The notes under the pieces are model-generated. The model searched no databases, was not told the DNA's origin, and was given only the letters and a program-made list of their open reading frames with translations. Positions 46,116 through 58,203 of a DNA stretch of 64,000 nt are shown piece after piece; within the stretch, counting starts at the first letter, position 1; the number at the start of each line of letters is the position of its first letter. A program made the position numbers and the translations under genes. Location of the stretch: the NCBI GenBank assembly GCA_036674765.1, contig JARVKI010000037.1:310001-374000 (forward strand), given 5' to 3'. This stretch comes from Seiridium cupressi. Its lineage: Eukaryota > Ascomycota > Sordariomycetes > Amphisphaeriales > Sporocadaceae.

Positions 46116-48602
46116 AGAGCAGATTATACTCATTTTTGTCCACCAAGTGCGCCTGAAATCTCCTCTCGGATCCGGTGTAGTGTTCTACCTACCTTTCCAG
46201 CGTTCGAGACTAGGTCTTCTTCAGAAAGGTTGAACGCCAGCCACCTTATTGCAACGGCCTCTGACAATACCATTCACCTAAATGACGACCAGCTCAATAA
46301 CAATGGCTGACACGCCAAGAGAAAGACTCGGCGCCTGGGTCTCCGAAGAGAAAACAACCATTCTTCTCACAATATGGATTATCATCAGCATCGCTGGCGG
46401 AACGATCTGGGCTATGATTCTGAGGCGAAGGGGGTTTGGACTAATGCAGACACCACTCACTGCTATGATCATGTAGATCACACTTGTCATTGCCACCAGC
46501 TTCATATTTCCTGTTGTCCTTGTCGCATGGCCGATCACCTCTATCCTCGGGATGATTGCTCTTTTGGGTGGCAGCTCTCTTGGAATGCTGCTGTGGCATC
46601 GACGCATGGGGTTGGGTGTTCCGACTAGACTATTTGCTATCTTACGACAACGAGACGGATGTCTGGGAAGGAAGCGAACAGAGCTTGGAGAGCGGCAAAG
46701 GACCGGGAGAGCGAAAACCATTGTCGCCAACGAGATCTAGAGGAGCGCAAAGGAGCATTGTTTGACATCCCTTGATCACCTGACCGAGTGAGACAGTGAA
46801 TGGGGCTGTTTCGCTTGAGCATAAACAAATCAAGTATGCGCAGACTTATGGCTGTACTTGATAGGTATTCGCAGTGGGAGAAAAGCGACAAGACACCATG
46901 CCCTTGTGCGTATCACCACAGATGCAAAGAGCGGTACGTTATTAACGAACGGCTAGCAGGGGCATAGTCAAAACACTGCCGGCATATAGCTTCGAGGAAA
47001 GGTTTACTGGAACGGAACACTTGCATCAGCCCAGATTATACAAGAGGGTCATGGTACCAATGATGGACTTTATGGGTTTTAATTTCATCTGTACTAAATG
47101 TGTGCACATTTGATGCCAAGCATTCAGTCTTCGTAGATGATTGAACTATGCAGACTCTACTAACTATGTACTATAGTTCGATCTTATACAAAATTATGCA
47201 GTATGCCTGTTAGCCCATGATGTGCAGTGTGACTTCCTACATTGTAGTTGCGGCGTGGCCGCACACCGTCGCCAGACTATGGGAAGGCTTGTGGGAGTGG
47301 CGCACTAAGTACCAATTCCCACTGTTTTGTTTAGTTGCCGCTCATGTGGATAGATGGAAGGTCGCGGCGCCAATCTAGGCGCATCGACAGGACAATGAGT
47401 CTGGAGATTCGGGTATTGACTGCATACTCTCGAAGGCTTCAGGCGTAAGATCCCACCTAAGCAGTAATGCTCACAGAGAGGGCTCTTGTTTGCGAATAAT
47501 TGGCTGATGAGAGACTACGTGAACAAGAAGCGCGCTGAGGCGAGTACCGAGCGTTTGGCCGCCTAAATCGTTCGAAGGCGGCGAATCTACTATTCCCCCA
47601 GTCGCCGAAGCGCTCGCAGTAGCAATATCTGGCGGGTTTGTATCCTTTGAAAGAATCAGAAATGGGTTTAGGTCAAAATGGAAACACTGGATTTTCGTCA
47701 GGACAAGAGCCTGAAAAATCTATGATGGAATTGGGCGTGTCGATCGTATTGAGAGATTGGATATAAGACCGCCTCTCGTATGCAGCTGACATGCTCCAGG
47801 CTCAAACTGTGCTGCTGTTCAACAAGCGCCATGGTCAAATGATAGTGGGTTACTGGAGCTGTTAGTGCTACAGGCGGTGCCCCATGCCCCGTAAAACAGG
47901 ATTTGACAGGTTGGCGACACATTCCAAGTCGCCAGTGGCGCGGCCTGCGCATGGTGCAGGATTCGATCCGGAACATTGAGTGCGCACAGCTCCCGAATCC
48001 TGGTATTCCTTGTGTTCCGGTATCAGGAGCAATACTCGATCAATTGATAGTGCTATTGTACAGTTGAAATAGAGTAGGGAGCCACGAGCTTTGTGCTTAC
48101 AAGTAAGGTTGAATTTTTGTGGAATGGGGGACGGGTGGAGTGATGCTGTTTAGGCACATACTCCTGCTTTAGTGATTCAGTGACAGGCCAGAAGCAGCAG
48201 AATTATATAAAATCCGGGGCTACCAGCTTAAGCGGAGCCGCGTTGCTCCACGAAATTAAGATCATCTCCAGACGCACGCACCCAGCCGGCGGCCTCGACT
48301 ATCACGAGCCAGCTGAAGGACCTCCACACGTTTCCACTAAACAAAGCGACCAACGGGGTTAGGCGCCCCTGCCAAGGCTCGCCAATTTCGTAACGCTCCC
48401 CAGAATCCCTCATCCTAGGGGGCTCGGCATTTTCACTCGTCCTTTCTCCTCACTCATCAACAACCAACGTCTCCCGCGTCGCCAGTCCTTTCTGTTTGTT
48501 TTTGGCACATTCCTTGGACATCCGGCATCTCACGTTGCCTTACACTCTTTCCAGTCCTTGATTCTGCACATAGCAAACCCACATTCATTCACATTTCCCA
48601 TC
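46116..48602. other. Intergenic region around the broken frame, otherwise empty
   Basis: Apart from the interrupted frame at 46282-46740, no convincing exon is seen. The right end, from about 48420, becomes pyrimidine-rich (CTTTCTCCTCACTC type runs), as is usual upstream of strongly expressed fungal genes, and leads into the GH17 gene. Confidence 0.45.
46282..46740 (+). pseudogene. Small membrane-protein frame broken by an in-frame TAG
   Basis: One reading frame runs from the ATG at 46282 to a stop at 46738-46740 and would encode about 152 residues, but a TAG at 46474-46476 interrupts it. Both halves are hydrophobic: TTILLTIWIIISIAGGTIWA before the stop, then ITLVIATSFIFPVVLVAWPI and ILGMIALLGGSSLGMLLW after it. 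The protein would thus have about three membrane segments and a basic C-terminus. I do not recognise the family. A nonsense mutation, an unrecognised intron or chance are all possible. Confidence 0.4.
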
Positions 48603-49913
48603 ATGCGCTTTTCCACCACCCTCGCGGCCAGCGCCGTCGCTGCTGTCGCCTCCGCCGAGGGCTACTACGGCTTCAACTCGGGATCCCTCAAGGATGACGA
48701 CTCGGCCAAGTTCAAGAGCGATTTCGTCTCCGAGATGACCACGGCACAGAACCTTAACGGCGCCCCCGTCACCTTCAACGCCGTGCGACTTTACACAAAC
48801 ATCCAGGCTTACTCCACCACCGACCCCATTGAGGCCTTCGCGGCCGCCGTCGAGACCAAGACCTACCTCTTGCTCGGTATCTGGACTTCGGGTACCACTT
48901 CCATCGACAATGAGATGACCGCCCTGAAGGCAGGTCTCGACCAGTACGGCCAGGAGCTCGCCGATTTGATTATCGGTATGTCCATCGGTAGCGAGGATCT
49001 GTACCGTAACTCCGCTACCGGTGTCGCCAACGACGCTGGCGTCGGTGCCGACCCCGATGTCATTGTCAACTTCATCACTGAGTTCAAGTCGGCTTTCGCC
49101 GACACTCTCATCTCCAACGTCCCCATTGGACACGTCGACACGTGGGATGTCTGGCCTAATGCTACTAACAAGGCCGTCATCGACGCCGTTGATTGGATTG
49201 GTGTTGATGAGTACCCCTACTACGAGAACGGCAAGGGCAACAACATCACCAACAGTGGTTCCCTCTTCGACACTGCCTTCGACGCCGCCGTTGCTGCTGT
49301 TGGTGACAAGCCCGTCTGGGTCACCGAGACTGGCTGGCCTTACATTGGTGAGACCTGGGACGAGGCTGAGGCCAGCGTTGAGAACGCCAAGTACTACTGG
49401 GACGAGGTCGGTTGCCGCCGTCTTTTCAACAAGGTCAACACTTTCTGGTACAACCTCCGTGACTCCAACTCAGCCAACTCGATGAAGTTCGCTATTACCG
49501 ACAACCTCTCGACTGATGCCCGATTCAACCTGACTTGCCCTACCACTTTCGACACCCCCAGCTCGACTTCTTCTAGCACTGCTTCCGGCACCGCCAGCGC
49601 TAGCGCCACCGGTACTGCTTCATCGGTGTTCGCCTCTGCCACCGCATCCGGCACTGCTTCCAGCGGCAGCGCCTCGGCTACCTCCAGCAGCGGGTCTTCC
49701 AGCTCATCTGGTTCGGGCTCATCAAGCTCTGGCTCCTCAAGCTCCTCTGGCTCTTCAGGTTCCTCGGGCACTTCAGGCTCCTCCGAATCTTCTAGCTCAT
49801 CGTCCACGAGCTCTTCTTCCACCAGCACGCCCGCCACTGCTGGTGCCACTACCACTGGCCTGTCATCGATCTCCGCTGTGATCGCGATTTTTGCTGCCGT
49901 CTACCTGCTCTAA
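48603..49913 (+). CDS. GPI-anchored glycoside hydrolase family 17 beta-1,3-glucanase (EglC-like)
   Basis: This single-exon gene encodes 436 residues. The start at 48603 gives a clean signal peptide (MRFSTTLAASAVAAVASA). The GH17 barrel has GYYGFNSG near its start, GSEDLYR (the proton donor Glu) and VTETGWPY (the nucleophile Glu). After about residue 315 comes a long Ser/Thr/Ala-rich linker, and the protein ends with a hydrophobic segment (AVIAIFAAVYLL) typical of a GPI-anchor signal. It should remodel or hydrolyse beta-1,3-glucan at the cell wall. Codon use is strongly biased to C-ending codons, unlike the cluster genes, suggesting high expression. Confidence 0.93.
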   Translation: MRFSTTLAASAVAAVASAEGYYGFNSGSLKDDDSAKFKSDFVSEMTTAQNLNGAPVTFNAVRLYTNIQAYSTTDPIEAFAAAVETKTYLLLGIWTSGTTSIDNEMTALKAGLDQYGQELADLIIGMSIGSEDLYRNSATGVANDAGVGADPDVIVNFITEFKSAFADTLISNVPIGHVDTWDVWPNATNKAVIDAVDWIGVDEYPYYENGKGNNITNSGSLFDTAFDAAVAAVGDKPVWVTETGWPYIGETWDEAEASVENAKYYWDEVGCRRLFNKVNTFWYNLRDSNSANSMKFAITDNLSTDARFNLTCPTTFDTPSSTSSSTASGTASASATGTASSVFASATASGTASSGSASATSSSGSSSSSGSGSSSSGSSSSSGSSGSSGTSGSSESSSSSSTSSSSTSTPATAGATTTGLSSISAVIAIFAAVYLL

Positions 49914-51132
49914 GTTCGCCAGGGCTTGAGCGATGGTCATTGTCTCGGTTTTTGTCTTGCATGTATAAATCATCTCCTTCCTCAGGGTGGTACGGATACA
50001 CAAGACATGCACATAGGAAGCTACATGGTTGTAATATAGAGGTTTCACGTCGGATAGTCGATCTATAGAGACTGTCTACACTGCTGTTCTATCCGCGCAG
50101 TGCGCTTATTCAATTGTTCCTTGATCATCGCCCTTGCTCAGCCACTGTACCTGGGCTTTCTCGTGATGGCACTGATATTCTGGTTGAATGTAGTAAGCAA
50201 ATCGAAGGAAGGTGAAATTCAGTTCCGGTCCGCAGCCAACTTGAGAGTCACAGTCTGATCCTGCAAGTGTTGGAAAGGCATGAATCAACGACCAGCGGCA
50301 TGCTGAACACTGATGGATATGGCAACGATTATCGCTGAACAGTCGTGGTAGTATACTAGCGCACACACCAACAATCAGCCCCATAAGGCGCTAGATCAGC
50401 CCCTCTCAACGTTAATCATTTTAGAATAACGAAACCATACTGGACCCGAAGTAAATTTGTTATTTAGCCACGACGTCAGGCGCAACATGAAAATATCAGA
50501 TAGAGTCGGCAGGGAAATATTTGACGGGCAAGTATTAGAGTTACGCAGCATGGTCTTACATGGATGCTATGCATAAGCCTCAAAATTGACGATATGCCGC
50601 TGTTAATCCGCAGGATTCGTAGGTTCCCGGACTGAGCGCCGACGCTTACCATGTGGGACCTTTGAAAGTTTATAGGTACAGCAGCAATCGTCCCGTCTCA
50701 ATACGCGCTTTCGGCCGCCTTTCTTGGACTTGACTTTATTTTCTACTGTTCCCTCTCCATGATGATTATTTGTGCTTTTCAGGTTTTCCGAGGCAAGAAA
50801 CCCGGGATGCGACAATCACTTGCCGAAGATGTCGGATACTCAATACCCATTTCATGGATTAGTCTTGGCTGGACCCACTAGACCGGCGCCGCAGGATCCG
50901 TCTATGCCACACCTCAGATCACCAGATTCTCTCTCAGCCTGAAGCTGCGGAGAGAGAAAGATCTACAATATCGCTCAGGCTTACTCGAATTCCTCTGTCA
51001 ACGCCCGCCTCGGTCTAAGTGCCGACAACGCGCAACCCCGCACGTTTCGAGCATGGCAAAGTGTTTCCTCAAGTTCGGGTGACAGCAACAATCCAGATCA
51101 GAACCGACGGATAAGTTCGTAGTTATTTCAAG
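49914..51132. other. Intergenic region, nothing recognised
   Basis: No coding exon, RNA gene or repeat stands out. It holds the GH17 3' end and the upstream region of the Clr5-type gene. Confidence 0.5.
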
Positions 51133-52437
51133 ATGCTTGATGTGGCCGCGAAGAGGACGGTGTACGCTTCAGAGGAGGACTGGGAACGCCACAAGGATAC
51201 TGTGATCCGGCTCTACTGGAACGAGAACAGAACACTGAGAGAAGTCATGGACACCATGAAAAGAGACTATGGGTTCAATGGCACGTAGGTTTCATGCGGG
51301 ACTTCTGACTGGTTATATTTATCTGACCCAGCATGCAGGACAAGGATGTACAAGTCTCGATTCAAGAACTGGGGATTGGTGAAGAATATGAGCCGCCAAG
51401 AAGCCAGTCGCATCAAATCCAAACTGCACGCCACCGGCGAGGACCCGGTCATTCCCCTCGTCCATGGTCGTGAAATCGGCTCCAAAAGGCTCAAGCAGGA
51501 CATTGATCGAGCCAGAAGAGAACAGTCCATGACTTTTGATAATGTCGATTCTTCTAGACAACCACTAATAATATCTCTGGGATCGCTATCACATCGTTTG
51601 CGGCCTCCAAAGTCCCTTGCCGAAGCAGAACTAGCTGTTCGATCTGGTCTGAGTTACACACGTTACTCTTTCGAGACAGGGAATTGGGATCTACCCATCG
51701 ATGATTTTGTCACGAGGATGGACAACACTGCTGCATGGTGGCTAGATGCCAGAAAGGCTGCGGCATTGCTGGAAACACAGGTGGATTACCGTTCTGCATT
51801 TGCCCAAATCGATGCTTGTCTGAACAGGTATGTCGAGCTGCTCGTCCAACCGGACCCCTCGTTCGTCACGGCCACCTTGTCTGTGATCCTGCAACTGGGC
51901 GAGACCAACCGCGAGCTTGCCGAGTCTATTCTGAAGTACGTGGCAGGTTTGACTGCGATCAAACTCGGTCCAAACCACCCACTCGCTGCACTGTGGGCTT
52001 ATTTGAGGTCTCTGGGACTGTCTCAGATGCGCCAGGCCGCCGTCATGACGATGAAGGCCCACTACAACATGTTGGAATACAATATGCAAGCGAACCACCA
52101 GTCCGACGAGGCGTGGGACTCATACCCTGCCAAAGAGCCAGAATCCTATAATAAATTTCCCAAGCAGATGACCGAGAGTAGTACTTTCACCACAATCATG
52201 CAGGAGGTCGAAAACAATAGCAAATCCGAAATTGATAAGGCCTACATCGATTGGTCTCGGAAAATGTTATCGTATTACCTCCAGAAGGGGAGCCAGAGTG
52301 CTGAAGCAAAGGAGGTCATCAAACAGAAAGGACAGGGGGCGACGAGTGGTGGATATAGCCAGGACGATTACCTTAGAGCTAGGTACATGATCGTTAGGGG
52401 ATTTAATACTTACAATAAAGAGACGAAATACCAATAG
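51133..52437 (+). CDS. Clr5-domain protein
   Basis: Exons join as 51133..51284 and 51339..52437, giving 416 residues. The N-terminus has the fungal Clr5 domain: SEEDWERHKDTVIRLYW, the REVMDTMKRDYGFNGT segment, then MYKSRFKNWGLVKN after the splice. The domain is helical and often found in fungal proteins of unknown or regulatory function. The remainder is helical (LNRYVELLVQPDPSFVTATL and following), like the tail seen in many Clr5 proteins. It is likely nuclear, but this is inference. Confidence 0.85.
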
Positions 52438-52776
52438 ATAAGACACCGTTCTGTATCTGGTATGACTGAGTCGATGGCTTGCTGGCTCACCAGTGCTCGT
52501 CGATCTTAGTTGTTCCAAGAGACGATATTTTACGTATCAACCAAGGGAAATTAGAATGAAAATGTATTGACCATTGAGCACTGAAATGTGGTGATCAGAA
52601 ATCCTACCACCTCCACGAAACTCCGACTAGCCTTTTTTGATCACAGCGAAGATTCCACAAACAATCATAAAGTGATATCATTTGACGGACAATAATATTA
52701 AACTGCAACCTTGTGCCCTCCATTCAAATCTCTGTCTCAAGAGAAACCCGGCAAAACACCCAAACTAGGCTCCATC
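52438..52776. other. Short intergenic spacer between convergent genes
   Basis: It should contain the 3' ends of the Clr5 gene and the next minus-strand gene. Nothing else is visible. Confidence 0.5.
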
Positions 52777-54491
52777 TCAGTCACTCAATTCTTCCACCCT
52801 TGGAGCAGGCCGCTGGCGTCCGCGCTGAGGTTGGCGTGCATTATTTTTCGACTGTCCATTATTCTTTGGTTGTGCATTGTTGTTCTGTTGTGCGTTCCCA
52901 TTCACTTTCGCGGGCTTCTTCCCATTCGCCTTATCTGAAAGGTGCTGTTGCTGCTGTTTTTGTTGCGGCTTTTGCTGTTGTTTTTGCTGCGGTCTTGGCT
53001 GCGGCTGTCGCTCCTCTTCCTCCTCCTCGTCAACATCTTCGGCGTCCTCGTCATCGTCATCATCATAGCCATCCTCCTCCTCTTCGTCCTCGTCATCTTG
53101 GCCGTCATCCTCATCCTCGCTGTAATCCCAAAACTCCGGCAATAGGTCGTTATCCGCCGCTCCCTCGCCATCATCAAATCCACCGTCGATAATCCGTTCC
53201 GCAGGCTCTTTGCCTACGACAGGTAGTTTTTGTACACCTTGCGCTTTGAGGCTCTTGGGGAGCATGTTTTGATTCAGCAAGCCGACCTGCACTAGCACGC
53301 TCGCCTGGTCCCAGTAGATATGTTCATGATAAATTTTCCCACCCTTCAATGTCACGATGCTGATGACCATGATCTCGACATATTTGTTCGTTGGCGGAAT
53401 ACCAGGTAGAATCCATGGCATACCTTGCGTGTGCTCAAACGAGATATGCAGCTCGTCAACTACACGATTTGCGCTGCTAGTCCTGGAAACGAGCGTTACT
53501 TGCATTGATTCTGGGTTGCTTTCCAAGAAAAAGTCGCCATAGAACCGTGCGAGTTCCTCGTTGCCAACTCCGCCTACGAGTGTGGGCATGAATGTGGTGT
53601 GTGCTTCGTGAGCTTTCGTATACGTCTTCATGAGCCTGTTCTCATCCTTCGCAAAGAATTTGCCTGCCGACTTGTCAGTTCTGACCTGATAGTCATGCTC
53701 GAAAATGTGATGCACTCACACTCCATGTTTTCCTCAACAACTCCGTTGACATTGGTATCCCATCGAAACGCCTTTCTCGCCGCCGCAATGCTGCGATCCC
53801 ACGCCAGATCTGCCGCAACCTTGTCATAAGAATCCAGATCCTTCTCCGCAAAGCCTGGATCCGCCTCTGGATAACTGAATGCTGAGAACGCCATCCTCAC
53901 CAGACATCCCGTACCAACTCCTCTGTCGATCTTCTTTTTCCCGGTTCGCTTCCTCCCCTGGATGCCGACCATCTGACTCTGCTTCACCACGCCCACCGAA
54001 TCACCCGCTAGATGCACCAGGACCTGCACACCGCCGGGGTATCGGCCTTGCGGGTTGGGGATTCTGGTGGGGTAATACGCTACCAGCAGCGCAAGCTTGA
54101 AATCGGGGTTGTTGTCTAGCAGGTGGAAGTGCTCCAAGCACTGACTCGCCGCCTCGCCGTACGCGATAATGCCAAAGTTCTCACAGGGGCCCAGCCCAAC
54201 TTTCCTCAGCCCGTCGAGTCTGAGCTTGTACTCCTTACCGCCCTTGCCCATGGGAAGATACTCGACATTGAAGCCCTCCGCTCGCCACTCATTGACAGTG
54301 GCCAGGTCAAAGTCGTCATCCTCCGATGTGATGTAGAGCTTTGGCGGCGTCTTGGGGAAGTCGTCCGACAGAAACCCCGGGTCGTTGTGATTGGGACCAT
54401 TCATGTTGTTGCCGATGACCGCGACATTGCGGTTGGACTGTCCTGGTTTGGGGACTGCGGCGTCCAAGATGTTTGGGACGTTAAAGTTCAT
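52777..54491 (-). CDS. Dienelactone hydrolase-like plus SnoaL-like protein with acidic and Gln/Asn-rich tail
   Basis: Exons join as complement(52777..53663, 53720..54491), giving 552 residues. The first half resembles an alpha/beta hydrolase of the dienelactone hydrolase type, with NFGIIAYGEAASQCLEHF at the place of the nucleophile elbow; the usual Gly-x-Cys/Ser-x-Gly is replaced by AYGEAAS, so activity is doubtful. The second half looks like a SnoaL/NTF2 fold (FYGDFFLESNPESMQVTLVS; GGKIYHEHIYWDQAS). The C-terminus is a run of Asp/Glu followed by Gln, Asn and Arg-rich sequence, which suggests binding to basic proteins or RNA. The splice gives MECKFFAKDENR. I do not know its role. Confidence 0.75.
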
Positions 54492-55169
54492 CTTGTCCTG
54501 CTCTTTCTTTCTGAGCCACTATATATAGGAATATGTGAAATGATAGAGGAAAAAGCAAGTAAATTGCGCTTGATTGATATTTACGAGTTTGATGAATTGG
54601 ACTTCTCCGACTTCTAGCATTATATTTTGTTGCGACATGGTTGGAAAACAGGGACGAGAAATACCGATGACGTCACGTTTAGTTATGCTCGCACGACGCT
54701 TCAGCGGGTTGACGAATCGCGGGGCCATTTTTCCATGAAGAATCTTCATAGACATACATATCGCTCCGTTTTTAGTATTGAAACTTCGGCTTGAACTGAA
54801 TCAGGTGTTCATGCCAAGTGGACTATAAACATGCTACATTCTATAGAGTTTGCCTCTGGCTTGGTGCGACCGCGGCAGACGTTGCCATCCCTAGTTTACG
54901 TGCCACTGACCAATCAAAAGGCGCTATACAAAGTCCGATAAGGTCCTGGCACCGGTGGATGGAGTCCAGATGGAGATGATCGGCAGCACGCATACAATTA
55001 CAGTGCTATCCACGGTTTTAAGACTGAACACTTCATTGCTCTGAAATCCCCCGAAAAAGAATACCTGGTCTGGTGTCTTGTCGTATTGTATGGGGAACTC
55101 TCTGCTGAAGAGCATATTCATACGAAACCACTACCTATCAGTGTTGAAACTGTATTGAGTCATTCCTCC
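54492..55169. other. Intergenic region, nothing recognised
   Basis: No convincing exon or repeat. It holds the upstream region of the minus-strand gene to its left and the 3' end of the SnoaL-like gene to its right. Confidence 0.45.
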
Positions 55170-55634
55170 CTAAGTAGGCCGGTTGTTTTCTCCTGGAACA
55201 GGTAGTCCTTCTGCTCTTCTAGTCGCAAACCGTCTCTCCACGGCATAAGCATCTAGTACCTGTTTCAGTTCTACCACCTTTCCATTCTTCATAGTGAACT
55301 TCATCAAGTAGTTGTCCTCGTATCGGTGTGTTCCTGGCCCAAAGCCTTTTGCTATGCCACTAACCACCACTGTACCATCGGCGCCATTTCGAGCGGTATC
55401 CACGATGATTTCGGCCGCTGTATAGAACCACTCCTCAAAGGGAGCAAGGAGCTCCTGAGTTGGAATGCAGAAGTCGATTGCGAGCATATTTCCACCCCAA
55501 GTCGAAGAGGGTGGGGAGGCGACGACATGCCATATTGCATCAGGAGTGAAAAGTTTAGCAGCTAGGTCGAAGCCTCGGCTATTGAAGTGCAATATCACTT
55601 GCAAGACGACATCTTTCGCATGTGGATGCGTCAA
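55170..55634 (-). CDS. SnoaL-like (NTF2 fold) protein, 5' end uncertain
   Basis: The frame encodes about 154 residues with NTF2-fold features (LHFNSRGFDLAAKLFTPDAIW, YEDNYLMKFTMKNGKV, LKQVLDAYAVERR). SnoaL-like proteins are small cytosolic proteins, some of them polyketide cyclases or epoxide hydrolases. The frame's first codon on the minus strand at 55634 is TTG, not ATG. An acceptor-like TTTCTGCAG lies 11 bp before it, so a missing upstream exon is likely. I found no clean ATG exon with a donor upstream. It may be a normal spliced gene or one that lost its 5' end. Confidence 0.55.
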   Translation of the reverse strand: MTHPHAKDVVLQVILHFNSRGFDLAAKLFTPDAIWHVVASPPSSTWGGNMLAIDFCIPTQELLAPFEEWFYTAAEIIVDTARNGADGTVVVSGIAKGFGPGTHRYEDNYLMKFTMKNGKVVELKQVLDAYAVERRFATRRAEGLPVPGENNRPT

Positions 55635-56423
55635 GAGGGTAACTGCAGAAATTATGAGACCCCAAGAAAGGTGAAAGAGTTACTACACAAGATGTGTTGC
55701 TAAAATGTGTTATCCTGGTTGGATAACTCCTGCTCCTCAGATGTACTTAAGACGTCAAGACTGGGGCATTATTAAAAGGATCAGTCAAATGGAATCTTCG
55801 CGTAGAAGAGAAGTGCATGAATTTTATACTCGAACGATGATACATACTTCTATCAAGCAGGTTGATCACCACCGGGCTCTCCATGTTTCAAGTGAAGCTT
55901 GTTGGATGCAATCATGTTGGTACAACAAAGAGGCTGGATAAATACCTCGTCCCTGACGATACAAGTCCCAGAATCAGTTCGACGTAGCATCTAGACCAAT
56001 ATTTTGCCCGTTCTACGAGAGGTTCTCATGGTCCGGCTAAGCGCGAGACATTCGAATAATGCCTGGAGATCCTTCAAAGTTTTAAGTCGGCCGCTGCAGC
56101 CGATGTGATGGACTAGTAAAGCAAGACTTCCAGATCAGTCAACTTGTGGGAGTACTAATCTGCCTCACATCAGCCAGTACCGCTCTGGAGTGAACGCCAT
56201 GGGCCACATCATGGCTAGAGTAAGTAAAACGTAAAAGCATATAGATGTAGCTGTAGCTGAAGGCTCCCCGAGAAACGATGGTGTGCAGGCGTCAGCTTGG
56301 TTGTGACGTATGACGAATGGTATTCGTAACTAACTAATACATTCATACCTATCGTGACTTTAGAAGCATATCTCCTGATGCCAGACCAACCTGAAAACGC
56401 CGGCAAATGCTGAAATCCATCCA
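55635..56423. other. Intergenic region, nothing recognised apart from a possible missing first exon
   Basis: No convincing gene. The first exon of the SnoaL-like gene should lie on the minus strand near 55700-55900 if that gene is intact; I could not assign it. Confidence 0.4.
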
Positions 56424-57656
56424 TCATGACTTACGCCCGTCCAACCTTCGACCGCCTGCGTCTGCCTTCTTCTCGGGTGCTTTTGGCTTCTCATCCTGGC
56501 CACCCTTCCGCTTGACAGCACCACCCCTAAGAGTCTGACCTTGGCCAGCAAAGTGTGGCTGATTGGCATTCTCCTTCTCTGCTTCCTTGTCTGCATCCGT
56601 TTTCACTGGCTTGATCTCATAGCCAAAGAAGAGTTTGTTGGGCGGAAGACGTAATGGTTGGGGTCCGTTCGTCCTTTTGAGGGGTTGAGGAGGCGGGTTC
56701 GACGATTTCCCTGCGACTGGCGTCGAGGGCTTTGGAGTAGGTGCCTTTGCACCTTTCTTGGCATTGAGCTTGTGTCCCTCGCTTATGAAGTGCGAAGAGA
56801 CAGCCCTTGCACCCGCGGCGGCACTCGTTCCACTAGGCTTAATGGCTTCGTAGTTGATGTCCTGAGCCATGGTTCCGTGGCTATGTAACAGGCCGCCAGC
56901 TGGTAATCCCCCACGCGTGCTCCTCGGTGTGCTTGTACCGCTACCCGCACGCTTCTCTGGCTCTACGTATCCAACAGGCGGCGCGAAATCGACTGACACA
57001 TCGGTTTCGATCATGCTGACACCCATCTTATCCGTTACAGGCTTCACCTCGAGGACGGCGATGTCGTAAACCTCGTCGTTGTACTTGAAGTTGAACACGT
57101 CACCCTTAGTAAGCGTAGCAAAATTACGAAATGCATGCTCGAGCACGGCCTTTGGATCGCTAATTTCGAGGAAGTTGACGGACTGCGGTTGTAGTTTGAC
57201 CAGCTTGGCAGGCTGGAGCGACGTCGTCTTGATCTGTACCATGTCTCCGACGTCAAGCACTAAAGTCTGCATCATCCACTGTGGTATGTATGCTCGACCC
57301 TCCTCGGCGGTGAATTCGAGGACACCACAATGCGTGTGTTTCTCCTTGTCGCCATTCACCAGCTCCATAGTCAGTGGCCATTGCACGTGCAGCCTCGAGA
57401 TCTTGTTCAGAGCGGACTGCGGAAGGAGGATCTTGGAGCCGTAGTTGAGGTCTGGCCGTTCAGCGCCTGGCGCCATAACAATCGGATAGCACCGATAGTA
57501 CTCGTCGAAGCGCATCGTTCTGCTCGCCATGCCAGAGCGCGCCATGTTGAACATGTGCTGCGGGTCGTCAGGGTCGTAGGCGTCGAATCCAGGGCGGAAC
57601 TGCGGGAGTCAGTGTTATTGATGCAGAATACAAGAGGACAAGCTTGAACTAACCAT
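56424..57656 (-). CDS. ufd1: Ubiquitin fusion degradation protein Ufd1
   Basis: Exons join as complement(56424..57599, 57654..57656), giving 392 residues. The first exon is only the ATG codon, followed by a 54-bp intron. The Ufd1 core begins with YYRCYPIVMAPG and continues with KILLPQSALNKISRL, PLTMEL and CGVLEFTAEEGRAYIPQWMM, all typical of Ufd1. The double-psi-barrel core is followed by a Pro/Lys-rich C-terminal tail (LFFGYEIKP). In yeast and animals Ufd1 with Npl4 and Cdc48/p97 extracts ubiquitinated proteins from the ER membrane and other complexes. It is a housekeeping gene unrelated to the polyketide cluster. Confidence 0.92.
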
Positions 57657-58203
57657 ATTGAATGCGCGGGTATGCAATGTTTGTGGAAATTTGTATGTTG
57701 AAGTGAGACAAGTGGCACAAAGAGAGAAGATAAGGTCTCAGGTACAGTGTTGGTGAGGTAGCGGCAACGGATCGAAGTGGGATGTAGCTTCCAGAGCTCG
57801 CAGGCCCCAAGCTGATGACGAACCTAAAAAGCATAAAACACAAGCTGAATCTGGGTCCGAGGATGAGCCGCTACATTTTCAGGTGGAAGTCACCTTTGAA
57901 CATTTGATTTGGTCTTATATGGTAGAGCTATATTTGATTTTGATACAATTTGCATACCAATTCAATACTATTTGACTGCAGATTCGGGGGATTGCCGAAA
58001 TCTAGCAGATATCTCCAGCATACCTATGTAAATTGAAGGCAGCGTCATAGCCATCACTATCCACCAGAAGACCACATCTTTAGCGTCCATCAACCCCAAG
58101 CTGCCGGCAGTCTACCCCACTAAAGCTTTCAAACAGCTTCGAGCTATCTCTTGCGACGGCCGTCTATTCATACTCCAACCAATACACAGTCGAACCCTCT
58201 ACG
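57657..58203. other. Divergent promoter of Ufd1 and the GYF-domain gene
   Basis: A 547-bp spacer between two divergent housekeeping genes. It is AT-rich in its middle (57890-57980). No repeat or RNA gene is recognised. Confidence 0.45.

Noticed and set aside
47930..47975. tRNA-like B-box (GATTCGATCC) near 47960
   Set aside because: The bases around it do not form a T-arm stem, and no matching acceptor stem or A-box is present.
48585..49133. Long antisense open frame under the GH17 gene
   Set aside because: It is a shadow of the strongly biased GH17 codons: it has no family motif and is Gly/Val-rich only because of the complementary codon pattern.
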